Origin: Liopterus haemorrhoidalis
Taxonomy: Eukaryota > Arthropoda > Insecta > Coleoptera > Dytiscidae
Assembly: GCA_963971575.1 (NCBI GenBank)
Contig: OZ020611.1
Location: 210,345,324-210,409,323, forward strand
Direction of reading: 5' to 3'
Length of the DNA: 64,000 nt
A program made the position numbers and the translations under genes. Shown here in pieces: positions 47,299 through 59,676 of the stretch. The notes beneath the pieces were generated by a model. The model worked only from the letters and a program-made list of their open reading frames with translations. It was not told the origin of the DNA and made no database searches. Numbering within the stretch: the first letter of the stretch is position 1; every line of letters starts with the position of its first letter.

Positions 47299-47804
47299 GT
47301 ATAAGCGGTGGCTAGTCTCCGACGAAAATAAATATTACTGTACTTTCAAATGTAGCCGGACACGTAGAAATATTGCCGACACTTGTACGTGAACCATACG
47401 CCTGTAACTAAATGGGAATCTTTGAAATATTGTTTACTAGCTATTGTTTACTAAATTTTTTTGATTTAATTTCTAGCGGCCACATATATTTCATGAATAT
47501 GAATAAAATATCTTTGATGTAGTGAATTACCGACCTTTATATTTCATTGGTAGAATAAATTATGTTATTTTGTTATGAATTTGTTTAACAACATCTAGTC
47601 TGCAGAAGTGGCACGTTTTAGTAGATATATAGGTGTCTTGAAACCTCAAAGCAGGTACAGGAACATTAATTTTAAACCAGGCCATTTTTTAATGAAGAAA
47701 TTTCGATAAACCCACGTCGGTAACAATCTTTTTACTTGTGCTTTAACCGGTATCAACAAGCGCTAAAAACAAGTGAAAACAATCTTTCTGCATGTTCGTA
47801 CCCT
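47299..47804. other. A+T-rich, no gene recognised
   Basis: Nothing specific seen. Confidence 0.4.
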
Positions 47805-48436
47805 AAGACCCTAAGTTTGATTTATGATAGATCCATAACATATGAATAACAAAGGAATATCATTGTTCTTCTTACAATAAACAGATGTTCGCATTATAAT
47901 CACAAAAAAATAAAACAAAACTACTTTTTTTTTTCCTTAATCTACGTCTTAAGAACTTTCTTCTATTACTACACAATAAATTTAAAAAAAAATACTTTTG
48001 TTTCAATGACAATAAAAATATTTTTCGATTATAAACAAAACAATGAAACTCTTTTGAATCATCTTTATGCCCATGCAATGCACTTATGTTATGAATTTAT
48101 TATAAACCAGAATTTAAGCTTCGTTTCTAATAGATCTATAGCATAAGCATCATAGGTCTATTTTTATTCTGTTTTTTACTAACAGATTCTGACAACAATT
48201 ACACTCATTTGTATTCATCTTTATGGTTCTACAATTCCTTATGTTATGGAACTATTATGAACCAGGCTTAAAGCCTCTTTTATAATAGAAACGTAGCACA
48301 GGCATAACATAAGAATCACAAGATGTCTTTGTTCTTTTTATTAGAAATAGATGGTCAGAAAAGTGACACCCTATTATACTTATCTCTATTCACGTGTTAT
48401 GCTTGTGCTATGTTCTATTATAAACGTGGCTTAAGA
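47805..48436. repeat. Cluster of palindromic repeat units
   Basis: Variants of TATAATAGAAACGTAGCACA and CTTATGTTATGAATTTATTA recur at about 47812, 48070, 48115, 48240 and 48267, and inverted at 48391-48436. The pair 48266-48310/48391-48436 alone makes a hairpin of about 45-nt arms. An open frame at 47872-48078 is not convincing. Confidence 0.6.
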
Positions 48437-48788
48437 ATTGACACCCTGGATATCCAGGTTCGCATTGATGATTGAAAAATACAGGTTAAATAACAAATTA
48501 TATAATTATCTAAAAATTATAGCTCCGGTATCCATAACTCTTTTTGTCCAACCAACAATTATATCCATTTAGCTCTATTGACATCAGTTTTCATAAAATA
48601 TGACCGGAAATACATAAATTTGTCATAAATTATTTATATTTGTACAATTTTTTCACTTCTGTTTAATATTGTTCGGTTGTGTGAATTTCGTATTTTATAA
48701 TGTTCCATTTCCGCATATTCAGTATTTTTTTACCTACTTACTATTAATACGAATAGAAAATAGAAATATAACCTACTTTTGTTGGAAA
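48437..48788. other. A+T-rich spacer
   Basis: Nothing specific seen. Confidence 0.4.
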
Positions 48789-49574
48789 CAGCATTTCTTA
48801 ACCTTTTTTAGCCTTGGGAAATCAACAATGGATATACACCTTCCTTAGATCATTTCATTGCTGTCGGTTTAGTTACTCTAGTCCACTGTTTTCACTGCAT
48901 CTCCTAGGCCAGGGATGGCAAATAGGATTTGATCAAAGTGTCAAAATAAGATAGAATTTAATGATTTTTTGTACAGGGTATAGATACATATTATAATAAT
49001 TGAGAACTGACAATAACTCAATTGACGTCTAGCAAAATATTTTGGAACTTAACGGAATAGGATTTTGTTGGATGTGGCTCATTTAATTGCATTGTTTGTA
49101 TGTGTTAAAGTGAAGAAAACTTTAATAAAATGTCTTTAAAATCGCAACAGAAAATTAACTACAATGTGAATTGTTGTGTATCAAATGGTAAATGTCAAAA
49201 GTATCCTAATCCAATCATCATTTTGTAAGCGACAACAGCACTTCTATAGGTAATGTTTATTCTCAATAACTGAATACAGGGGCAGACTGGCCGTAAAATT
49301 TGTGTGTATAAAAACATGTTACCGGCCCTGACCAAAATCAGCCCGGAAAAGAATTGGACAAAATGATAAATTAAGGGAACGACTCAATTTGTAAACAGCC
49401 CATGTGGAATTTCGGAAAAAAAAAGGAGGGACTATCCCTGGATGGATATAAACACAACATATTATACTTTAAATATATTGTAATAATATTTATTCAACAT
49501 AAAGAAATGGTACAAAATAAAAATTAATGATACAGATATAGGAAGAAATAAGAGTAACAGAATAATTACTACAT

Positions 49575-50725
49575 TTATTTTTTGTTAGAAACCTTTTGCT
49601 TCATATTACTTGTAATATTTTTTATGTCAGGCTGGTATGTTGTTGATTGAAGGGTAATACAAGCTGCCGAATCTTCCTCTATTAACCTATTTCTAATCTT
49701 TGAATGTGCATGATTTAATATAGAAAAAAGACTTTCGCATGAATAGGTGGAAGAGAAAATCATCAATATCGATTGCTAATTTTTTCACAGAAGAAAAGGT
49801 ATCTGGCATCAGGGCCGGCGCTAGGCATATGCAGTATGTGCGGTCGCACATGGCCCCGCGGCCCAACAGACCTCGCGCATGGTGCGAACTTTCTGAACCA
49901 CGCGTACTCGCGTACACCAAACTCACATCTAAATTGTATATGTAGTTTTCGAACGCGCTGAAAATAGAAAGAATAAAACGGGTGGGGTGCTTTGCATCAG
50001 CTGTGAAGCGCCGTGATTCCCCAAATTCGAGAAAAAATCACAAAACCGAAAGTTGTTATTGATAGATGCCACAAAAAAAAATAGTGTAACAATTACTAAA
50101 TTTATCCCTCATTAAAATATATACATTTGAAACATTATAGGAGTGTCTAAACATAGCGTGGTAGCGGACAGCACCAGGTAAGGAAAATTACATGATGACT
50201 GATGTATCTCGTTCATTCCGTCATTTTGCGTGGTCCATCATTATTGAACGAGCCGTTTTTGACCACCGCGTCAATATAAATTTTTCTTGTCAATCTCGCA
50301 CATGGCCTCGCGCCTGCCCTGGCACATGGCCTTGCGTCTGCCCTGGCACATGGCCTCGCAAATCCTAGCGCCGGCCCTGTCTGGCATGGTATTCCACACT
50401 TATAATATTGTGTTTTTAATTCGGCATTCTGATTCTTCATTCTGTGACAATAGATAAAATTCCAATTCTTCGATATGTTTCCGCATATTCACAAATTTGT
50501 TCACCCAAATTGGATTAGATTGCAGATCGATAATCTGCATTTCAAAATTTGCTAATTGCATCCAATTAAAGAGGTCATTGTCGAAATCCTGCATATCGAA
50601 TAAATCCGGATAGTTAATAATTTTTATTGATTTTTCAATTTTCTTAAAATCTTGAAATCTTTGTAAAAACTGTTGTTTAATACAACTAAGAATATTTGAA
50701 AATTCATAAGTGAAATTCCAGTTCG
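49575..50725 (-). pseudogene. hAT transposase, C-terminal part, disrupted
   Basis: hAT transposases cut and paste their element; the C-terminal region forms the dimer interface. On the minus strand, from about 50723: FLQRFQDFKKIEKSI, then MQIIDLQSNPIWVNKF, typical of the GTF2IRD2/ZBED-like hAT branch, reaching about 50400. The frame is cut by the MITE (49810-50379). Past it come FSSVKKLA and FSSTYSCESLFS, the hAT dimerisation signature, then KIRNRL, ending at 49575. A frameshift lies just before FSSTYSCESLFS and a stop before the MITE; the N-terminal BED finger and the first catalytic Asp are not found. Clearly dead. It sits between matched termini, so it is the element's own gene. Confidence 0.85.
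49810..50379. mobile_element. hAT MITE nested in the transposase, 570 bp
   Basis: Termini CAGGGCCGGCGCTAGG and CCTAGCGCCGGCCCTG are exact complements (16 bp); exact 8-bp duplication TCTGGCAT (49802-49809, 50380-50387). The right part repeats GCACATGGCCTCGCG-like units about three times. The perfect ends imply recent insertion. Open frames with Ala/Arg/Pro repeats are not genes. Confidence 0.95.
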
Positions 50726-51067
50726 ATTTTATATATTATAAAGAACAATATATTATTATTCAAAGCCGTTTCACTGGTAATTGATTTTTTTATTTCTTAC
50801 TGTTTACTTATTTATTTATTTTTTCTTATTTTTTTATTTAAGGTTATTTTTAAATATTTAAGGTGCCGAAAAAAATCTTCTGCGTGCCAAGCTTGGCATG
50901 TGTGCCACTTATTTCCCATCCCTGCCCTAGGTCGTCCTTTTTTTGCCGAGAAATTATTATTTTTATCAATCAAAAGCCGGAAGTGGGCTGCTGCTCTTTG
51001 ACCCTCTTCTTTGATTCAAAATTCATATGGGTAATATAGGATTTTTTGTTGCTGTTGAGAAATCCTG

Positions 51068-51493
51068 GGCTAATAGGACAAAAGGCAATTTAGTCAAATA
51101 TTTTAGAGTTAGTTTATTGCGGAATGACTTTTCTGTTCTGACTGGTCCAATCGTAAATTTTAATAGTTGGCAGCCGAATTTTTATGTATGACACAAAATA
51201 AATATATTGACATATTTTATAAATCAGTCATATAAATATAATTTATAATAAATATCACTTTGTATTTTTTATATAACAGTTCGTCTTTGCAATATAAAAG
51301 TATAGCGGCCTTCTAGCAATTCTTTTTTCTTAAGGTTATTTAAATACGAAAAACTTTAGGCCTCACACTGAAATTACAGTTCAATTAAAAATTCAATTCA
51401 TATTTTAAAAATAATAATAATAATATGACGCGGCTCAAAAGGTTGCTGAAGTTTGCGATTAGTGGACGCTTGTCAAGACCTGAAAAACCCCAA
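51068..51493. other. A+T-rich spacer
   Basis: An (AAT)n run at 51409-51424. Confidence 0.4.
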
Positions 51494-52165
51494 ACAATAA
51501 TAATAATAATCTTTATTCCAGTGAATGTAATGTACATTTTTGGAGTCGTTAAACATATCAATAAAGAAGTACAAAAATAAGAAATTAAAATATCATACGT
51601 TTTATATAGTAATATATTACAATTTTAATGACATTAATAAAATATATAAATAAAGAAAGAGTGTAAGTGTGAAAACCTATTGGTTAAATTGCGGTGGAGT
51701 TAATTCATCGTCTTCAAATTTCTTTATACTATAGTAGGCTTTCGTTATGAGATTTTTTTTTATTATATTTTTAAATTATTAAATTTCTAGGTTTCTGACA
51801 GTATCTGGAAGATTGGTCAAAAACTTAGTTCCCATTATATAGGGCTGGTTTCTCACGTCATATCTAGAAAAGGGTATTCTAAAATCAGTTCTATTGCGAG
51901 TGGAGTAACCATGAAAAGAACTATTCGTTTTTAAAGATGAAGAATTTTCTTTAATGTAGATTAGGATATGGTATATGTAAAGTGCTGGAAAAGTTAAAAT
52001 ACTATGCTGCATAAACAGTTATTTACAAGGTGTGCTCCATTTGACCCCGCGTAAAATTCTAATACATCTCTTCTGCAGCCTGAATAATCTTAAGGTGTCA
52101 ACTGAGTTTCCCCACAAAATAATACCATAGGACAGAGTTGAATGAATGTAGGAAAAATATTCCTA
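51494..52165 (-). pseudogene. Non-LTR retrotransposon 3' end with RT C-terminal remnant
   Basis: On the minus strand: a decayed RT thumb region (near 52130 to 52030, with LRLFRLQKRCIRILRG in one frame), a stop and frameshifts, then TFPALYIYHILIYIKENSS and STRNRTDF at 52010-51870, a 3' UTR, an AATAAAG signal and an (ATT)n tail at about 51495-51511. It is 5'-truncated. Related to the remnant at 12486-13272 but carries more damage. Confidence 0.8.
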
Positions 52166-52859
52166 ATTCCATGTTTGCCTCTTAATTCAGTGTGGCAATT
52201 TTTTCGGTGTTCGGTGGCAGTTAAACATCGTGATCCTTTAAATAATATTTCAAGTACGCCTATGAGTATATCCTTAATAGCTATCGACATGAACATTCAA
52301 GAAACATTCATCAAATTGATACAAAAGCAGTCAACATTTTCCTGATAGCTGATAATGTGTTTTGTTTGAAAATTTGACAAAACCATTGATGAGTTTTTGT
52401 CCATTTATAACTATAATTTACTGTGAGATATCGAAATAATTGAGTCGAGGTTCGCGTGTCGCACTGAAATTAAAATGATACTTTACTTATCTTTACTATT
52501 ATTAAATACTAATCGTTAGTATGACTGCTAATCGCTAGTTAGAAACTGTTGCAAATTTCGAATTTTCCGCATAATTGTTGTGTCATTATACTTAATTAAA
52601 GTACAATTTCGTTTAACAATTTAACACGTGCTTTCTGTACAAAAATTTCCGGTGTAAATTCCTATCAAAAGTTTTTGCGAGTTCAATTAATAGTTAACTC
52701 ACTTTTTAATAGTTAACCAATTTAAACAGACAGAATATAATATAATGATTTCAGCGAATAGGACGTGTTATAAGGTTCAAAGAAAAAAAAAAACTTCAAG
52801 GTACAAGCAAGAAACCCTTATGCTGTCAGTTTGGAAAACTTTGTCTACAATCTGTCTAC
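52166..52859. other. A+T-rich, no gene recognised
   Basis: Contains GCGAATAGGACGTGTTATAA at 52752, similar to 18677. Confidence 0.4.
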
Positions 52860-52993
52860 AATCGACAACGTATAACGCATTAAATTTAGAGTTCTGAAAG
52901 GTTGCTCGCGTTATCATATGAAAAAACTTGTTAGTGACAATCATGTCATAGTGCATAGTAGACTAGTTTAAGAGCTCTGTATGCAGCTTTAAG
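52860..52993. mobile_element. Right-end fragment of the AGCCGCATTC element
   Basis: Matches 23010-23143, ending AAGAGCTCTGTATGCAGCTT; the left part is missing and the terminus has diverged. Confidence 0.65.
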
Positions 52994-53179
52994 CTAGAGA
53001 GTTAAAATTTGGCATTCATGTACAATTCTGTAACTTGCGTATTGTAAAAATACTGAGATTCGAAAAAAATGCTCAAAATATATGTACGTACACATACATA
53101 GGATTTTTGTTACAAAGAAACGCACTTATTTGTAGTAAATTAAAATACAATAAAAATAGCGTCGATGGTTTAGAGGAGT

Positions 53180-53900
53180 GGCAATGTATTTCCCAGAGAG
53201 GTTGACCTAAAAAACTGAGAAAACTGCACACTGATGGGAACCGAAATAAAAATTTTGATCAGATTAATTTTTCGAAAAATATCGAACTATTCGTATCGTT
53301 GGAAAAATAATTATATTTTTTAAGTTTGTGTGGCATCAAAAGAAACATTTTAGAGTGACATTAAGGAAGGGAAAGTATTTTTAAGGAATTTTAAAATTTG
53401 TTTATTTTAACACGATTTTTGTTAATAATATGCTAAAAAAACTTTTGTATCACATCCTGTAAAATGATGAAAATGAGTTAATCTAAAATGATGAAAAGAT
53501 TCTAAATAATGCACATTGATGCGAACCGGAATAGTTGAACAGAGTTGAATTTTTGATCCGATTATTTTTCCGAAAGTTATCCAATTTTTTACCATTATTA
53601 AACTGGCTAACTAGACAACTGGACAACTTGTTTGATATGTGCGCTACTCATAAGTACACTTGTAAGTCGATAGATAAGAACATTATCGAATTTTATGATT
53701 TTTTATCCTAAATACAATTTCTCGTCATTTCTAGATACCTATAAAACACTGAAATGAGTGAAAATTCATACCTAATATCATTTTTTGACGTAAAATAGGT
53801 TTATTGTTTCATTCCAGTACTAGGTTCCTCGGTAAAAAACTGTATGTTCCAAAAAAGTGTACACCAAACTTCCTTCAATAATTTTAAAACTATAAAAACA
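53180..53900 (+). repeat. Dispersed repeat family R1, copy 2
   Basis: Has GAGAGGTTGACCTAAAAAAC, GCACACTGATGGGAACCG and TTTTTCGAAAAATATCGAAC, then a second sub-unit from about 53510, and the CTGAAATGAGTGAAAATTCA block at 53743. Confidence 0.55.
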
Positions 53901-55199
53901 ACAATATAAATCTGATTTGAAGAGAGGAAGGTCCAAAGAGTCTACCAAAATAGCATTCAAGGCCAGATGATGCAATAGTAAACGGCGAGTGTATCTGTTA
54001 TTTTGTAGTGAAATCGGCGCTCGGCGCGCAGTATAATTAGTATGTATTGAAATCGGCGCGCATTATAATTAGTATAACACGGAACCGCTACTAGATAGCA
54101 CGTATCGTGAGGTGTCATTCGTTTCGTCTACGCGAAATTTATGTATATCTGTAATAATATTTGTGAGAAACTCGATTAGACAACCTAAAAAATAAAAATA
54201 AATCTCTCTAAACCTATAATCTGATCATTAATTCATTTCTAAGTCCCACCCAACAGCTACGCGACGTATTCTACGCCCAAAAGACCTGCTCTCGCCTTCT
54301 TTTATTGTATCGCATTTCGATCAATTGCCGTCTTGAAGTATATTTTGATATAAACAATCTGTCCACGTGGTACGTGGTATTTTTCATTCACCTCATCTGG
54401 ATTTGTAACAAGAAATAAAACAAGACCTGCCCATGTCCGCATTATGTTATATAATAAAATTATAATATTAACAACCTAAATTATCCATATATTTTAAATA
54501 TTAATTTCATATTAATAATCTTCAGTTTTACAGTTTTAATGCTCTATATGTATGTATATTACAGCGCCAGCTGCCGAGCTAAATAATTTTAAAACTTTAA
54601 ATCCATACTTAGCGAAATGTAAATTAAAGTTCTAAATTTTATTTTTTCTACATTACCTCCATAATGACATACCGGAAGGATTAAAAAATGCAAAAAGTAT
54701 ACTAATTAGGTAATTATAAAAATTTTGAGAATGTTTAACGGACCTTAAAGAGCATATTTAAAACATATTCATAAGTTATATTTATTTGATGTGACAGCCG
54801 AAATATCGAACACCCTGTAGCATGTAATTTGAAATGGTAACAAATAGCTGTTATTTACTACTACCATTTCCTGATGCTCATGGGGTGGTTATAATATAGC
54901 GTTACATTTTATTAAAAGGACTTTCTTTTGGTGACCGCATTTGTAGCACATGTTACGCGATAGTAGCGACACACTCGTTTCATTATTAAGTTATTGACAT
55001 CTGTGTTTTGCATTTGGAACTTGAAAATTATTCTGTAATGAAGATACCATCATATGTCAAGATGTAAATTAATAATTATGTCTTAATATAAGATGTTTTT
55101 ACGTCAAGATAACGAATCTGGATTACATTTCTATGAATATCTTTTAAATGGCTCTTTTGAAGAATTTGCTTTAGTAGCAAGCAAGGTTCTTCGCTGATG
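53901..55199. other. A+T-rich, no gene recognised
   Basis: 54005-54075 has a short direct duplication of GAAATCGGCGC and ATAATTAGTAT. ATATCGAACACCCTGTAG at 54803 is a common insect repeat end. Confidence 0.45.
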
Positions 55200-55432
55200 T
55201 ATGATGATTAGAATGCGGCTAAGTTAGGTCATAAAACATTTTAATACTACTTGATTAGAAAAAACTTATTGTTCTTTTTTATTTAATATGGTTAAAACTT
55301 ATTGACAATTAAATTAGCCGCTCTTTAATGATGATTATAGTGCGGCTATTTTATGTCCAAATACGTTTTAATCCTACCTAATTGAAAAAACCATAGTTCC
55401 TTCTAATTTAATAGTTGAGTAGCCATCTTCAG
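55200..55432 (+). repeat. Imperfect tandem duplication, unit about 128 bp
   Basis: GATGATTAGAATGCGGCTAA at 55203 and GATGATTATAGTGCGGCTAT at 55329 start two related blocks sharing ATTTTAATNCTACNTNATTG. Confidence 0.7.
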
Positions 55433-55539
55433 TAGCTGAATAAAACTGAGTCACGTGATCTTGTAATAAAAAAAATATGATTTTTCGCGTTTTCAAGCAG
55501 CATGCCGATGAAAAGAATTAAAGTTGTGTCATAGAACCC

Positions 55540-55856
55540 CTATAAAAAAATGAACTGTTAGTGCACCATGAAGTCCTTCGCTTTTCGTGTTAATTATTTA
55601 CACTTTTTTGGATAAGAAGTGTATAAAGTTTACACTTACATACTTGTTAAATTATAGTGTTAGAAAATATATAGTGTTAATTTTAACAATGGTAAAGTAA
55701 TATTTCATAAAAATAACATTATCTGAATAAATGAAGATTTGTATGGCGATTTGGTTAAAAATAGTGAACTTATTACTTTTTTTAAATGGAAATATTAACA
55801 CTAAAATTTTAACAAAACTGAGAATGAACTTTTAAACTTAAATTTCTTGCTGTGTA
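55540..55856. mobile_element. TA-target MITE copy, left end degraded
   Basis: Matches 7300-7630 over about 300 bp, ending GCTGTGTA. The TACACTCTAAAAA left terminus is not found. Confidence 0.7.
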
Positions 55857-56691
55857 ACGTTTTAAAATCAGTTTCAAATATCTTAATTTTTGTTGACACC
55901 ATTTTACATAAAAATGGTACGCGTTTAATGAAAGATAATGCCAACCTTTCACTAAATATCACAAAATTAACTAAAAATTTACTATATTAAATCCAAAAAA
56001 AGACATAATAATAGTGATAAAAAAACTATTAACCACTCACTATTAATTTTCTCTAAAATTCGTGTTCAAAAACCTTCAAAACAATTGAAGTAAAAAACAA
56101 TTTATTCTTGTCTTAATAATTGCTTGAAGCGACATGTAACTATCACAACAAAACAAAGATGACACTATAATTATCACACGATAGAACGTCAGACTGACAA
56201 AATAATAGGTTAGGTATCAGCGAGGAAGTGCGATCAACGTTGCCGGTCCGAACAACGAAACAATATCGGCTAAATTGGCATTATTACACGCTGCTGAACT
56301 CACGAGGGTCCCGAGTACTCAATGGAACAACAAACTTGATTTCCTACACGATTGTGTTCGAAGTGATTTGATTTTATTCACGAATTTCTAAAGGGTGTTG
56401 GATGGTTATTTGAAACTTATTATTTGAATTTTCAACAGATGTATCCAGTTTTGCCACCGACATTTGTCAGCTACAAATAATTCACAAAATTTAACACATT
56501 GCATAAATAGAATTATTCAATAAACAGCTTTAGAAATAAGTGTGGAAGTCAATCATATACAAGGGATTCTTTTAATTGTGAGACATTCGGAATATTATAC
56601 ATGGTCCAATTAAACGTCTGCACCAATTACTACTAAACAATACTTAAATGTGTTGAAAAATCATTGAAAAACTAAATTCAAAGCATTCTTA
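55857..56691. other. Non-coding, no gene recognised
   Basis: 56200-56400 looks unique and slightly G+C-richer. Confidence 0.4.
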
Positions 56692-56827
56692 GGGCCGGTT
56701 TCTGAAAACTTAGCCGAGTTTAATCTTTTGGTTAAACTCAGTTACAATATAACAATCCCATAAGTAACCATAGCTAACATTTTCAAACTATTTAGTTATA
56801 GTTAAATAAGCTTTCAGAAACCGGCCC
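56692..56827. mobile_element. PIF/Harbinger-type MITE, 136 bp
   Basis: GGGCCGGTTTCTGAAA and inverted GGGCCGGTTTCTGAAA-like right end; TTA at 56689-56691 and 56828-56830. The GGG start and TTA target are the PIF/Harbinger pattern. Confidence 0.85.
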
Positions 56828-57459
56828 TTAACAGGAGGCTGAGTCAACCTTGTGATATAATTTCATTTTTGTGGTCCTTCCTGAAAAAAGGCCATTCCGA
56901 AAGACCGAGCCAGAAAAAAGTCATTTAGGAATACAACGGGCCACTAAATGAAATGCTCCTTTAGGTCGTAGGGTCTATAATTACGCCACTCGATACCGAG
57001 TCGACCTGTGATATGATTTATACAGTACCAGAAGATGATAAGCAAGTACAGTTCTGTGATACATATGGAAGAAAAATACTGACATTCAAAAAAAAAAAAA
57101 GAAAAAACAAAATAGTAAACAAAATCGCTTGAAAGTATACATATAGATACATAATATGTACATTTCGAAAAAACAAATATTCATTAAAAATGTTGAGTGT
57201 GAAATTTTTGATGAAAAACCAAGGCGCACACCCAGGGCAGAACACGGGCTTGATCCCTCTTCAAACATTCTGAAAATGTTTTTAAAGGGCACGGAAAAAT
57301 GTTTTTAAAGGACACATTTTTTTTTATTCAACGTGAGTCCCGCCCAAGAAAAAATAATCGCTTCTGAAATGCCCTAAGATTTTTATTGTTTTCTACATTT
57401 ATATATATATATATATATAAATGTTTTGTCCCACACCCGTTTCCCACTAGGGTGCTCTA
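56828..57459. other. Non-coding, no gene recognised
   Basis: A-run at 57089 and (AT)n at 57401. Confidence 0.4.
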
Positions 57460-58330
57460 AAAATCAGGAAAAATTTAGAGTATTGCACATTAATAGAACA
57501 AAATAGTACCTATGCTCGGAATTTTAAGTGGATTAAATTATTTGAAAATTAAATTTTTGGTATTTAAAAAAATATTTCTTTCTTTAATATAGAGCAGCGG
57601 TTCTTAAACTGGGGTCCGCGGACCATTAGGGTCCACGTAGCCATTACCGGAGGTCTGCGAAACAATTTTGACATTAACTTTACATCCCCTAACTTTTCGC
57701 TTTTATTCAAATAACTCATTTAATAAAAATACTACATGGTCAAGACTTTTTGTATTTGTTGTTATCTAATTAATTATTGACATAACTAAACAATAATTAG
57801 TAAAATTTTAATTATATTTATTTAACTGCAAATTATTTACAGAAAACATATTATAATAAGATCTATTATGACCAATATTTGACCAAGAAATGTTGTATGA
57901 GTTTAACGTATTATAATTTGTAACTTTTTTTTACTACTATTTTTATTAATTTTATGTTTTTATTCTATATGCTAATAAAAATGTTCATCTATGTAAATGC
58001 GCAAGAACATTTATTAAGATAACCAGCGATAAATTTTTACCAATATTTATTATAACGTAGTGCCTATGAGATTACAGAACCAGAAATTAAGTCACAAGAA
58101 CGACGTAAAATGCATAGGCCTAGGATGAGATCCGCAAAAAAAAAAATTGTTCAAATGGGGGTCGGCAGACTACATAAGTTTAAAGACCCCTGATATAGAG
58201 TATTAAATGAATCCCTTAATACTTAGACTGATTTCGAAATCCTGAAATGTGTGAAAATTCTCATTTCACATAATTTTCTATGTAGTGTTAGATATTTAAA
58301 CAATTAAACGTCAAAACAATGTTCAATAAA
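57460..58330 (+). repeat. Dispersed repeat family R1, copy 3 (split by a hAT element)
   Basis: Left part has TATTGCACATTAATAGAACA; right part has GTATTAAATGAATCCC and CCTGAAATGTGTGAAAATTC. The hAT element at 57595 sits between. Confidence 0.5.
57595..58192 (-). mobile_element. hAT family member (copy 3), 598 bp
   Basis: Left CAGCGGTTCTTAAACTGG, right inverted CAGGGGTCTTTAAACTTA; exact 8-bp duplication ATATAGAG (57587-57594 and 58193-58200). It reads as the reverse complement of the copies at 31010 and 35778. No coding capacity. Confidence 0.92.
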
Positions 58331-59494
58331 CATAACTTTGTTTATTCATCTCATTTATAGCACAAATACTAGCGTCTGATTTTCACAGGCGTACGGTCAA
58401 GATATTAGTTAATCTTCTCGTACGGTAGCCAGTGAATACCAATTATATATTCTCGCCTTATGTAACGATATTAAATCATAATAATACTAAGTTTTGACAG
58501 TAACTCATTTTTCTACCAATACTTCTTAAAAATTTATTATAATTCGATTCCTAGCAGTAGAGTGACTATAGATGAAACCTCTTAAGGCTTAGACTAACAA
58601 ATAAAAATAATTTTCATAAAATTAATTTTTATTCAATTCCAACCAAACATTTGATTCAGACAGTCGACGTTAGTGGGCTCTGTTGGCCTACGAAATACCT
58701 ACAAAACCCTGAAATGTGTAATTAGTTTTCCACTTTAAATCGAGAAACGTTACAGAGTTGTAGAATATAAGTATAGTTTTATATGGCTGCCATAATACGT
58801 TATTTATGTGAGTGAGATACATTCCATTAGTTACAAAAAATGTAATTTTCCACGGTAGTGTGAAAAATACCGTCTTCCTGTGTCAGTCACCAAAGTGCAC
58901 GCGTCATTACCTCTGCGTATTATACGCTTGTCATTAGCGAGGTGTCATACTTACACCTCTTTTTTCAAACCCGCACTCAGTAAATTACAGAAAATTGTAC
59001 ATGTGGAAATAATCTGCACAATTATGAAATACGCAACTGTTGTAACAATCCAAAATTAATTGCTATTATTTCTTAAATATTACCACGCATTACGTAATTA
59101 GATAATATTGCATTATGGTTATAAACGCACTTATTAAAAATTTAACAAGAGAATTTCTATTCGTTAATGTTTAATATCTATCATATAATTATAGAAAATA
59201 TTTCGTCTCATGACAAAAGTAATAAATTATTGAATTAAAGATCCTATCAGCTTTCTCTCAATCTGATTATAAACGCATTTGTTGTTAGGTTGGCTATTCT
59301 GCGTTACTAATCGGGTGAATATCTATTATCTAACTGTTACCAACCTTGTGGCAATTTCATGTAAATTATTATTATTTCAAATAAATATTAAAATTTGTCT
59401 GTTGGTTCGAGATACATGGGTAAATGGTTGGATATATTTTCTCGTAACTTGGCTTGGTGGCAGAACAAAACAGCGGTTAGAACAGTGGTTAGAA
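58331..59494. other. A+T-rich, no gene recognised
   Basis: 58693-58720 has the ACCTACAAAACCCTGAAATG motif. Open frame at 59279-59566 runs into the MITE and is not supported. Confidence 0.45.
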
Positions 59495-59676
59495 CAGTGG
59501 TTCCCAAACTTTTCGGTTCCCGGCGCCCTTTATGTATCAGAATTTTTCCGCGGCGCCCCAATTTAAAACATTGGTCTAACTAACGTAGTGGCAGAAATAT
59601 CGGAACGTATTCGCGGCGCCCTGTATCCCAGCCACGGCACCGCAGGGCGCCGCGGTGCACAGTTTTGGAATCGCTG
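59495..59676. mobile_element. hAT MITE, 182 bp
   Basis: Left CAGTGGTTCCCAAACTTTTC, right inverted CAGCGATTCCAAAACT; flanks GGTTAGAA and GGTTAAAA agree at 7 of 8. The interior is rich in GGCGCC. Confidence 0.88.

Larger units (their letters stand above)
48910..50924 (-). mobile_element. Decayed autonomous-type hAT element, about 2.0 kb
   Basis: Termini CAGGGATGGCAAATA and inverted CAGGGATGGGAAATA; flanks TCCTAGGC and CCCTAGGT share the core CCTAGG (6 of 8). It contains a broken transposase on the minus strand and a nested 570-bp hAT MITE. A stray CAGGGGCAGACTGGCCGT (49277) suggests a further fragment inside. Confidence 0.85.
48789..51067. mobile_element. Outer hAT-like element hosting a second hAT element
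   Basis: CAGCATTTCTTAACC at 48789 and, inverted, CAGGATTTCTCAAC ending at 51067. With the inner element and one duplication removed it would be about 256 bp. Its own 8-bp flanks (GTTGGAAA, GGCTAATA) do not match well, so this outer layer is the least certain of the nest. Confidence 0.45.

Noticed and set aside
49693..50440. Ala/Arg/Pro-rich small proteins
   Set aside because: They are read from the hAT MITE and its short internal repeats.
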